Source: Cliona cf. orientalis (Eukaryota; Porifera; Demospongiae; Clionaida; Clionaidae). Taken from it: DNA of 64,000 bases. The stretch lies in the NCBI GenBank assembly GCA_963930775.1, contig OZ005690.1:4386225-4450224 (forward strand). The letters run 5' to 3'. Shown piece by piece: positions 35,801 through 46,309 of this stretch (positions are counted from its first letter, which is position 1; the number at the start of each line of letters is the position of its first letter). The position numbers were made by a program, and so were the translations under genes. The notes under the pieces are model-generated. The model did not search any database. It worked only from the letters and a program-made list of their open reading frames with translations, and was not told where the DNA came from.

Positions 35801-36719
35801 TCTATTCCCATTCTACATCTGGACCATTGCTGGCATTATCATTGTTGCTTGCCGCTACTCCTCTCGCCTCACTAACCTCATTGGTAGCAAAGCTGTTCCT
35901 CTTCTAGCCACACTTTTCCTTCTATCTTACATGAAACTACTTCATACTGTGATAGATGCCACCTCAGTTGCAGTAATAGCACGGTACCCACAAAACACCT
36001 CCTTTGCTGTGTGGTACCTCGATAGAAATCTACGCTACTGCCAACACCCTCATGTTTACCTTTTCGTAGCAGCCATTATTACTCTTGTGCTCCTGTGGCT
36101 TCCCTACACACTCATACTTCTGTTCACTCAGCCTTTGAGGAGAGTATCTCATCTAAGGCCACTCAAGTGGATCAATAAGCTAGCCCCTGTCTATGATGCT
36201 TACTTTTATCCTTTGAAAGATAAACACCGATACTGGTTTGGAGCAATGCTGCTTGTTCGAGGTATACTTTTGGTTCTACTGACATTAACTTCAGTGGACA
36301 ATCCAGAATTGAATATATTCGTATTATTCTTATTCATAATCTTTTTATTTTTCTTGATGTCTGTCAAATACGTCTACAAGTGAATGAACGTGAGAGTTTT
36401 TGAAAGTGCTACCTTATTGAACCTTATTATCTTGAGTGCTGGAACTCTGTACAGATGGCAATCAAGATCAAAATTGCTTTTAGTGTCAACTGGAATCACT
36501 TTTGCTCAATTCTGTGTCATTGTTGTGTGGAGTTTGATCAAGCCTTGCCTCAGTGCTGATTGGAGGTGCAGACGAAACCAAGGCAATGATGCCGTTGATG
36601 AGAATATTATTGATGATGACATCACTCATGAGCGAATTGAAGATCCTGAACTTGAACCACTGATCAATTATACACCTCGGCTCATAACTATGGCAGCTTC
36701 TGCTAAATATACTCAGTAG
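32843..36719 (+). pseudogene. GGAIY-repeat multi-membrane receptor, one frameshift and one TGA
   Basis: Signal peptide MRMLVPFFIVSLFGSIC, then a long N-glycosylation-rich ectodomain with repeated GGA(I/V)Y motifs spaced about 25-35 residues apart (GGAIYIKNGTLNI, GGAVYLVSNSTIRV, GGAIYLQYGTMYI), the signature of a right-handed beta-helix. The frame changes near 34320-34350, between GGAIYLEFGSVIVN and NNSAFQGGALYVV. A cysteine-rich region (GCPPGLTLI, GILCGACMDSF) leads into at least eight hydrophobic helices. A TGA at 36381-36383 then separates VKYVYK from NVRVFESATLLNLIILSAG, the last helices and acidic tail, in the same frame. Restoring neither break is assumed. Large families of such genes occur in sponges; the ligand and function are unknown. 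It is either a recent pseudogene or carries two sequence errors. Confidence 0.75.
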
Positions 36720-36967
36720 CTAACAAGGGCACTTATTAATCTATGACAAAAATTAACTATAGTAATTGTTAGCTAGATACTCTTTAATAGTTGATACACA
36801 TTAATGTTTTGTACATCTATAAACAACTTCTATTTTATAGTGGGAAATTCTAATTTGTATTTTTTTCTGAGGAAATTTACTACTTTGTCCACTTTCTTTC
36901 AGGAACTTTAATCACTCTGTATTAATATCCAAGATATTATGGTATACATCTTACAAAAAAAAAGAAG

Positions 36968-39900
36968 TCAAATATTACAGAGTTCCTTATTTAAACGTCT
37001 CTTGATGAGGGTCAGTGTTTGATCCTCTGCAGTGTTCAAGCTGCTTCTGTTCGCCTTTAAGCAGCCCATTGTTGGCTCTTCTACATGGAGAAAACAAGAT
37101 ACCGTGTTTATGCTAATAGAACGCAAGCAAAAAAAAATAATTTCAAATCTGATTTGCGCACAATTAGAGTCAAAATAATTCCAGGAAGTGAATTTTCTTG
37201 CGTTAATTAGATGTTGCGTTGTAATAGAACAATTAGCATAGTTTTGAGCGACGACGAATAGTGCATGGCTATCGATGGTATCGTACCTGTGCCCCTGGCC
37301 CCGATCATCACGAGGGTAGCCTGAGAAAGGCCTTCTGACAGCCGCGCCGAATGGTTAGCGATCGTGCTGATCGCAGTGCAGTTCCAACTAAGGTCAGTCT
37401 CGAGTGTAGTTTAGTACCCTCATGAACGATGAACGACACTTGCGATTTGGTTAACTACAGGCTACAGCTAGCAACGAGTCCGAGAGACAGAGCGAGGCTT
37501 CCAGAACGGTTCATTACTAAGCGGGTGTGGTTTAACCGTGCAGCACGCGGTTTGAGCATGCGCAATAGCCTCACCTTAGCACTATTGCGCTAATTGGATT
37601 CATAGAAAATAATTACAGACAGTCGCTTCCTTTCTAATAGAATCCTGGAATTGAATTTTCTTGCGGTAATTGGATCATGCGTTCCATTAGCATAAACACG
37701 GTAAACATAATTGATCCGAATATAAGGGATCTGTAATTTCAGAAGTACATTTAAAAGTACAGAATTTGTGGAGCTAAAATGCTTATACACTTCAGACTCT
37801 ACATGATATTAGAATACCATGGCGTCTGAAATTTCAGAAGTCAACGTTTTAGAATGAAGTCAACCTGAAATTCTAAGGTTGAAATGCTCAAATACTTCAG
37901 ATTCTGAAAGCTAGCATTCGAATGACAATGGGGTCTGAAATTTCAGAAGTTAACATTTTAGAATGAATCGAATGTCAACCAGAAATCTAAGGTTAGAAAT
38001 GCTATATAAGGGATCTGTAATTTCAGAAGTACATTTAAAAGTACAGAATTTGTGGAGCTAAAATGCTTAAACAGTTCAGAAGGCAACATTTTAGAATAAA
38101 GTCAACCTGAAATTCTAAGGTTGAAATGCTCAAATACTTCAGATTCTGAAAGCATTCAATGGGGTCTGAAATTTCAGAAGTTAACATTTTAGAATGAATC
38201 GAATGTCAACCAGAAATCTAAGGTTGAAATGCTCAAATAGTCCAGATTCTGAAAGCTTTATAATGACTATGGGGTCTGAAATTTCAGATGTTAATATTTT
38301 AGACTGAAATGAATCAGAAATTCTAAGGTTAAAATGCTCAAATAGTTCAGATTCTGAAAGCATTAGAATGACAATGGGGTCTGAAATTTCAGAAGTTAAC
38401 ATTTTAGAATGTAATCAAACAGAAATTTTGGGGTTGAAATGCTCAAATAGTCCAGATTCTAGAATGAAAATGAGGTCGAAATTTCAGAAGTCAGCATTAA
38501 TTTTTAGATTGAGGTCAACCAGAAAATTTAAGGTTGAAATGCTCAACTATTTCGATTCTGGAATAAAATGAGGTCTGAAATTTCAGAGCAGAAATATTTG
38601 GCTCTAAAACTTTAGAGCTGCAAATGAATTCATAATTTGCACAATATTGTACATTAAAATGTGCTTACCACTCTGTATGGAAAGATTGAGAACCCAGTCG
38701 GATGGGCTTGTGTAGAGTTTAACAAGCTCTGCATACACCCCTCTCTGGAAATCATGTGGCCCAAATGGTTCCCCACCATCATCCTTGAGGGAGTGTGCCT
38801 CTGAGTCAAAAAGGTTGGACTTCCTCACTGTTCCGTCAGAACACAAGCCGCTCCTGCCAACCACAATTGCCACAACAGACTCAGAGAGAGAACACCCAGG
38901 AGAAACTATGTGTGCAAGAATAATTATGTTATAATAATATTACTGACATTACAGACACATAATTCATTAACTGTACTCACCTCTGTCAACCTCTCCCATA
39001 TTGACAAAGCCTAACTCTATTCCTTCCAGTCCACAATCTTGAAGTGTAGTCCTCACAGTAGTGATGGAGAAGGGTTTACATGTCACAGCTGTGGTGAAGC
39101 TCATCTGCCCAAGTGTGGTGTTGATTGCCTTCACACATCTAACGCTCACACTAAGGTTTTGATGAATCTGAATAGGAAAAATGAAATGTACCTAAAGCAT
39201 ATCACATCCTACTTAAAGTATAATTACCTCTTCTTCTTGAATAATGTTGATTGTGACCAAAGTTAATCCATTGCAGTTAAGGCCATTGGAGGTGCACAAG
39301 TCTGTCACAGTGCCATAGTCAAGTGATGTATGCTGCTGCATCATTATTGCAGAGCTATTCCCCATTGAATAGCGACCCAATAGCTCAGATGTTGAAGGAG
39401 CATCCACTTTGCTCTTGAGAGCCATCTGACAGAATTCTTTGAACCTGGAAGATAGAATCAGTCCCACTGTTAACTACTTATTCCAGTGGTGTACATATAC
39501 CAATCTCTACACTAAGCTAAACCTACTGAAATGTTGGTGTAGGATTCTATTCTTGTTATATACCTCTGAGGCATACTCTTCACAGGGCACTTCTTGAATT
39601 CATCAAGGGCTTCTGGTGTGGCAAACGCTGGGAATTCCTTCTCTGCTTCTCTCCATGAAGACACGCCAGTCTCTCTCACAAACATCTCTTGTACTTCCTT
39701 TAACTTCTTTATTTCTCTGCACTCCACAGTCATCTCTTGAATTGACATCTCTTTCTTGATCACTCCTTGTAGCACAGTTATAGCTATCTGCGTGTCCAGT
39801 CCCCTCATAGCCTTGAAGTTGCTACCTGAATAAACAAACAAATTGATGAGCAATTTTTAAGTTCATGTTATTTATCTATAGATTTACAATTTTACCCTTC

Positions 39901-42900
39901 AGCTCCAATACTTTCCCTAGTGATCCTCTTTTCACTTTCTGCCCTTTCAGCATTCCCTTCCCATAGAGCTGGAAGACTTTCTCCACTAGAGAAAACACCT
40001 CATTCAGCAGAGAGGCCAAGAAAAACACGCAGGCATCATCCAGAGCAGTCACCTATTGGTACACACATCATTCAACATAATTTTGATAAAGAAGTACTAT
40101 AATTCTTTACCTCATCCATCAACAGTCCGGCACAATAGCCTCTCCAACTCTTTGGCTTCTCTGGTGTTGGCTCAGTCAAGGGTGTGTTTGTTACTTTAAA
40201 GAGAGAGTTACGGCAGAATTGTATCTATGTAGGGCGTATGAGAAACACAACTTCATCAATGTTCTCTAGGTTGAAGAAGCTAGAGATGCAATGACATACC
40301 TTCTCCCAGTGACTCATACTGTGTTGAAGAGATGTGGCATTGTTATGTTTAGAAGCCAACCTGTATGCTTCCTCATTGCTTAGACCAGAATACACTGAAA
40401 CCAGCCGAGTCCTAAAGGCAGCGGGAGGGTTCTCCAGTTCTTCACATAGAGCCTGGAGTGCTGCTCGAGAGTGATTTCCTCCAAGGGTCTCATACAGGTA
40501 CGTTTCCTTCTTTGACTCATCAAAACTCTCACCTGAATGAAGCATAATAATTATAGTCATTATTAATTATGTCAAACCAATTGCAAGTAACTGAGTTGAC
40601 ATATTGTACAGAAAGGTTATAAGGCTTATTGACGAATTTTGCTCAAATACACCAGCCGAAGTGAAAGTTTGATAATACAAACGTTTCGGCAGCTATACAA
40701 CTGCCATCATCAGTGCAATAGACAGATACAGTGGCATATATACAATTATATGAAATCCTAAAAATGAGTAAACTAAAAAACAAGCATGCATTGACATCAT
40801 AATTCACTCAAAACATGTCAATGAAAGAAGAATAAACAACACTATTGAAGTCCGAGAATGCTATAATTGTAATCAGCAGAGACCCAACATCCCTGTTAAG
40901 AGTAGTTCCGATTGTTCTGGTTTTAATGTAAGATGAGATTGAAGTAATGGACCTCATGGCTAATAACATTGCAACAGTAAATCAATCTATCATACCTTCA
41001 TCCAAGACTACTAAGCCCACTATTGGAGCTGCATTGATCGAAGGGGGGAGCCTTCATCGCCTTCTTTAACTCCTCGACCCGACCATCTTTGGCAGTCCTC
41101 AGCAAGCGATCTGAGTGAGGCTCTACCAGACAGCTGATTGGAAGTGTGTAGTAGCCTATGAAACATAATGTCATAGTGAGTTAATGTAATATTATATTGA
41201 GTAATTTGTTTAGTCTGATGGTTCAATGAATGACAGGCAAAAGTAGCTACATACCGATGAACGAGCGTAAAATAGCATCATCTAGTTCCTTCTCCTTCTC
41301 CTGGACAGAGGCTTGTGATCCTGGAGTTGTTGTCAATGCTCTCTTTGTCACTTTGATGGGCCTGATATTTGGTGTCTTCTCTACCAGAGGCCTCTTACTG
41401 AATGTACAATCATGTATGCATGGAAGTATTCAAGTATTAAAGTCAACTATTGACATACCCAAACAATTGATGCTATATAATTATATACTTAGACTAGACT
41501 TATAGTCCGGAGTGGTTTAGCCTTGGTACAATCATGTAAACTGCCCAGCTGTAGTATAACTGTGCAGTTATACCATGGGTAACTTAGCGATTACATATAG
41601 GGTACAAGCCACTAAGACCATAGCTATAGCCTGTCTACCATATACACAATAGTAACAGTTGCTGAACTTGAAACGTCCTGATGTTGTATGTATTAACTGT
41701 GTCTATCTGCTCAAGAAGATAATATTATGATTGTTGAAACGCAACATACCGAGTGTTTGAGCTTGGTGTTACACAGGGAGTGGTTTGTGAGAGGGGAGTT
41801 TGATTCAGAGAGGGCGGGGGTGATTGGAAGGAAGAGGAAAGAGACTGATCAGCCGAGCTCTGGCTGTCCAGTTCATCTGAATCTCCAAAAACGGTGGATG
41901 CAATGCCAGTGTCTGGATCCAAGGTTGGTGAGATGTACTTAGACCACACTCTTGCCACGTCTTCTTCACTTCTCGCACCTCTGGTGTGAAAGTATCTGGA
42001 TATCCTAGAAGCAGTGAAGTTAAATCCCTTTACAGTGAACCCTTTCGATTTTCCATCACTGAATTGGATCTAAAGTATGAAATGTAGAGAACAAAATTAA
42101 TATTCTAACACGCTGTCATAGTGTCACATGACCCCTCTAAAGTTGTCCCCCCCCCCCCCCCCCCCGGGACACTATATAGTGCAGTATGTCCCCAGGTATG
42201 TATTGCACCAGAGTAGGGTGTCTCCTTGGGACATTGGACACTAGAACCACTTGTCCTTTCTTAAAGAATAATCTGATGGCATGCTCCCACAGGAGAATTT
42301 GACATTTTTAACCCTCATGCAGCAAGTGCTTATGAGAGTAGTTTAAATGTGATGGAATACAAAAGTATACTTAGCTATATTCTAGCCTTGTAGCTACCCA
42401 GGCCTTTCTCCTTCTCTTGAAGGGCCTAGGTACGAGGCTAATAGCCGCTTAGCTTTGCAGGGCTGGCTCACGCCCCCCCCCCCCCGCAACATTTCTCCGT
42501 GTGGGGACGTGTAACACTGGAGAGGACATTCTACTCTAGGGCTACACATGTCTGGGGGGACACATGGCTCTGGTGTAGAATGTCTAGGGGGACACTGTAC
42601 TCGGGGGGGGGGGGGGGGGGGGCAGGCAGCACTCCGACAACGCTACCTAAGAAAGAAGTATATACATACAGATATAAGGCCAAAACCTAACTATAATGCA
42701 TGATTTTGAGGTGTCAAAATCCCGTCTTGGACTTCAAACTTGAATCAAACATTAACTTTGTAATTGACAGGAATAGATAACACTCTTAATCATTGTTTAA
42801 CTGATGCATGCTTTAGCAAAAGGCTGAAACTATATAGATAAAACAGATCTGTATTTAAAAACCCACTCGAAGAACGGTCTTGTCACCTTTCGCACAGCAC

Positions 42901-43004
42901 TGTACAGAAGTTACATATCCGTTGTCTGATTCCTTGCCACTCTTAATCACCTGAATCCTTCCATTCTTATCTTGGAGGAAGTGCCAACTTAGTGGAGGGG
43001 TCAT
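36968..43004 (-). CDS. ParB-like / methyltransferase-like fusion gene, one homopolymer frameshift
   Basis: Thirteen exons: 43004-42867, 42069-41750, 41397-41255, 41155-40996, 40532-40300, 40224-40111, 40052-39896, 39825-39564, 39444-39228, 39167-38981, 38905-38669, 37334-37287 and 37080-36968. All have GT-AG borders and agreeing phase, provided one base is dropped in the six-G run near 41042-41047 (exon 4). Total about 775 residues. Exon 2 carries FTVKGFNFTASRISRYF and an S/T/P-rich linker. Exons 4-5 form a ParB-like (sulfiredoxin-fold) domain: LPISCLVEPHSDRLL, VEELKKAMK, INAAPIVGLVVLDEG and the diagnostic GGNHSRAALQAL. Exons 11-12 resemble a methyltransferase nucleotide-binding region (FQRGVYAELVKLY, DWVLNLSIQS, GLSQATLVMIGARG), but the usual DxFxGxG-like motif is degenerate. 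An alternative upstream start is at 43067. Likely a nuclear DNA-associated protein; function unknown. Confidence 0.7.
37100..37703. mobile_element. Two MITE copies bracketing exon 12 of the ParB-like gene
   Basis: TACCGTGTTTATGCTAATAG at 37100 and its complement ATTAGCATAAACACGGTA ending at 37703 are terminal repeats. GAATTTTCTTGCG followed by TAATT occurs in direct orientation near 37191 and 37662, so two copies, one truncated, are likely (about 37100-37235 and 37575-37703). The 48-nt exon at 37287-37334 lies between them. Confidence 0.6.
37735..38590. repeat. Minisatellite, period roughly 110 bp, in intron 11
   Basis: Imperfect units containing GGGTCTGAAATTTCAGAAGT, TTAACATTTTAGAATG and AAATGCTCAAATAGTTCAGA recur about seven times, with internal deletions. 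Confidence 0.85.
42100..42640. repeat. C/G-run and GGGACA-rich region in intron 1
   Basis: Homopolymer C runs at 42148-42165 and 42474-42485 and a G run at 42605-42621 are interspersed with GGGACA/TGTCCC motifs. It looks like one or two small elements that I cannot delimit. Confidence 0.4.
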
Positions 43005-43477
43005 CTTGCTTGATTTTACGATCGATCTTACAACAAAAACCTGGCTCGACAAAAAACACTTCTTCAAATCTCGTACGCTTCACACTTCTGCGTGAAAGTG
43101 TGCGCGTGCGCGATCGATGGTAGCTATGTAAAGGACTGCCCGCCTCCAAACCCCACCCCTCCGGGCCTATACAGTACAGAGGGAGGACGGCGTCTACTCC
43201 GCAACGACGATATTAAAACGCATGTACGTAGCACACTATAGCTTATCTTGCCGACTTTTCGATACTCCTCTCAATGAATAGATCTGGGTCGTGCGTTAGT
43301 CCATAGATGATATAGTACGTCTAAACCGTTCCAAGAATGGTTCAGGTTTCCAAAGATAATATTATATTATTATTAAGTAGTTTCTGAGATAGTTAGAAAA
43401 ATTGTTTTGTTAAGAGAAAAAGCTATATATAGTGACCCGTGCCTTAATGCCCCTGACTATACATGTATATATTATTA

Positions 43478-43936
43478 TTAAATCTTAAGATTAAAGAATT
43501 TTTGAGAATGATGCGACTCGGCTTCGTCTCGGATGCCAACGACTATTCGGTTGCATATCATTTCGTCTCGAAGATCACCGTACGCACAGTTCTCGCTCAG
43601 CTGGTAGAGGCACGTTATGAACTGTTCTATCGACTCGTCTTGCTTTTGACATCTCCGATAGACTAACGACAAGTTAGTATGCTCCTCTACACGATGGGAG
43701 AGGAAGCAGAAGACACACTGCTGTCAACAAAAATCTCTGAGAGTGACCAGAAAGACTATGACAAGGTGATCACGAAATTTGACTCTTTTTTTCAAGTTAG
43801 AAGAAACGTAATTTTTGAGAGAGCCAGGTTTATGGAGAGACCCAATGCTTGGCGGAACTGCTCGAACCTCCTCTTTCACTGCTGCCATTCGTCTTACGTA
43901 TGGTGGAAAGGAAACGGTAAGGGTGGTTTTAGCTGA
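43478..43936. mobile_element. LTR-retrotransposon Gag fragments, one part inverted
   Basis: Plus-strand 43679-43831 encodes LLYTMGEEAEDTLLST and KFDSFFQVRRNVIFERARF. Minus-strand 43660-43490 encodes ESIEQFITCLYQLSENCAYG, DLRDEMICNRIVVGIRD. Together these are consecutive parts of the Gag region of Ty3/gypsy-like retrotransposons that are common in invertebrates, but here the second part is inverted and lies upstream of the first. No protease, polymerase or LTR is seen. Confidence 0.7.
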
Positions 43937-43939
43937 ACA

Positions 43940-44473
43940 GCCATAGTAACTGTTGCTGCTTTAGCTACCACCACTCCTGACACCATGTAATATACTTCAC
44001 TTGCAAGAAATTATGATGATTCAAGGAATCAAACGTCGACAGGTACACACGCAATATTATATTACAATAAAAGGAAGTGATATCATAGTATACACAATAA
44101 TAATAAACATGCATGCGCATACAGTAGTTAAATACAGTACACAATTGATAGACTACATTATTCCACACGAAGATCAAGAGAGAATGGAGTTGGCATGCAT
44201 GCTTGCGCTCGACAAAGTTTGAAATACCCGCCTGGTGCTCAATACGCATGCGCAATAACGACCCTTACGTTGATGACTTGAAATTCCCAACTGTAACCAC
44301 TACTGCGCATGCGCCAAGTGTTAATGATCCTGTGGCTCCTTGCGCCCAACATAATAATACTAGGGTGATGTAAATCATCGAGGGGGCGAGCCTTCGCTCA
44401 TAATTTTTTAAATAGTAGAGGGGGGATTGGGATGCCCCTCTAGTACAAGCAGCTATCTGTTGCTCAGCTGACA
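43940..44473. other. No recognisable feature
   Basis: Contains CGCATGCGCA motifs of dispersed repeats near 44250 and 44305 but no supported gene. Confidence 0.35.
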
Positions 44474-44504
44474 AGATAGACTGACTCAGTGAGTCAGTCT
44501 ATCT
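44474..44504. repeat. 31-bp palindrome with one-base loop
   Basis: AGATAGACTGACTCA, one base, then the exact complement TGAGTCAGTCTATCT. Confidence 0.9.
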
Positions 44505-44524
44505 CGAGGGGTATGCATCTAACC

Positions 44525-44648
44525 TGAAATCTCGTACATTTCAGCTGAAATTTTCTTTGAAATCTTGAAATCTTACTTGAAATCTTGAAATCCTGCTTGA
44601 AATCCTGAAATCTCTCGTGAAATCTTGGAACTTGAAATCTTCAAATCG
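44525..44648. repeat. TGAAATCTTGAAATC minisatellite
   Basis: Short units of TTGAAATC(C/T)TGAAATC repeat about eight times with substitutions. A related array closes the window at 63912-64000. Confidence 0.8.
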
Positions 44649-45239
44649 CATTCTATACTCCGTATATTCGTATATTTTATCAGTATACTAGCTTACCACA
44701 TGATCTTGAGACGAGTACCCGCGCGAATTACCGCGAAAAGGCAGCTGCTGCAAGCTGCTATACTAGCGCTAGGAACCGTGAAGTTGGCAGCTACTACACA
44801 CTGAAGTCCATCTGGAGGCTCTCATGTCAATATCTGGAAGGACTGGTGTGCTCATAGGCGTTCTACGTGTTCATCATTTACCGAGTGGCCTATTCATCTT
44901 TATTGCACAGCCACAAGAGCTCAAGTTGACAACCACTGGCTGAGCAGATTTGTGTTGGAGGCACGTAAGAGCAGCGGTGATCCTTACAGCTACTCCAGAT
45001 ACCCTTTACAACATTTGTGCTGGATTATTCAATTTGCGGTATATTCGAGAGCCAAGACCAGAAATAAACATCTTTAAGGATTCCAACTACGCTAATTTTC
45101 AGAGGACTTTGGATGGAGAGATGAAGCGATTGCGTGCTTTAGGCCTTGGTGTAAGAAAAGACAAGCTGAACCTATATATCATTGTTAAGGAAGAAAACAA
45201 GCTGAGATCCGGAATATTTTTTTTCCGGATTCTGTAAAA

Positions 45240-45830
45240 ATTTACACTTTAATGAACCGAGGGTGGCTTAGGATCTAAGCCACCCTCGGCTTAGGATCTA
45301 AGCCAACCTCCGCTTAGCTTAGAATCTAAGCCAGTACCATCAGCTTAGGATCTAAGCCACCCTCCGCTTAGGATCTAAGCCAACCTCCGCTTAGCTTAGA
45401 ATCTAAGCCAGTACCATCAGCTTAGAGTCTAAGCCACCCTCCGCTTAGGATCTAAGCCAACCTCCGCTTAGCTTAGAATCTAAGCCACCCTCCGCTTAGG
45501 ATCTAAGCCAACCTCCGCTTAGCTTAGAATCTAAGCCAGTGCCATCAGCTTAGGATCTAAGCCAACCTCCGCTTAGCTTAGCCAGTACCATCAGCTTAGG
45601 ATCTAAGCCACTAGTATCTAAGCCACCCTCCGCTTAGGATCTAAGCCACTAATACCTAAGACAACCTTGGCTTAGAATCTAAGCCAACCTCAGCTGCTTA
45701 GGATCTAAGCCACTAGTATCTAAGACAACCTCAGCTTAGGATCTAAGCCATTCTCAGCTTAGCATTTAAGCCAGTTCCATCAGCTTAGGGTCTAAGCCAG
45801 TCATGACTTGGGAATTACAGCTGAGGATCT
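45240..45830. repeat. GCTTAGGATCTAAGC minisatellite, left arm of FB-G
   Basis: Units of about 23 bp (GCTTAGGATCTAAGCCACCC and variants with CAACCTCC or AGTACCATCA) repeat more than 20 times. Each unit contains its own palindrome. Confidence 0.95.
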
Positions 45831-46309
45831 AAGTCACCCCCAATGTTGGCACAATAGCTTGCCTTATAATTAAGCCACAAACTACTTGAGCATAACCACT
45901 AGCCTACTTGAGATACAAACCACGTGACGTGGTCAGCAGCTCATCACCAAGACCATTAATTAAAGTATGTACCTCAGTGTACCTGAGCACTATTGTTACA
46001 TTGTATGCTGTTGACTTCTATGCAGGGATTTTTTTTGTTCATTTGCATTTACTATAATGTATTTTCAAGTTATGTTATGAACATACACCTATTTTGGTGA
46101 ATTTTAATAAAATCCCTTTTCTTGAAATCAGTCAATTGGCAATGCATGATGATACAATAGGGGACAATTATGATAACTACCATAATAATATTAAAACTTG
46201 CAAGATTTAGTGTGTTGAATGATGCTAATCAATAACTAGGAATAAATCCAGTGCTTATTGAATCTGTTCAATGTACACATATAGATGAGGATTTTGAGTG
46301 TAACTATTT

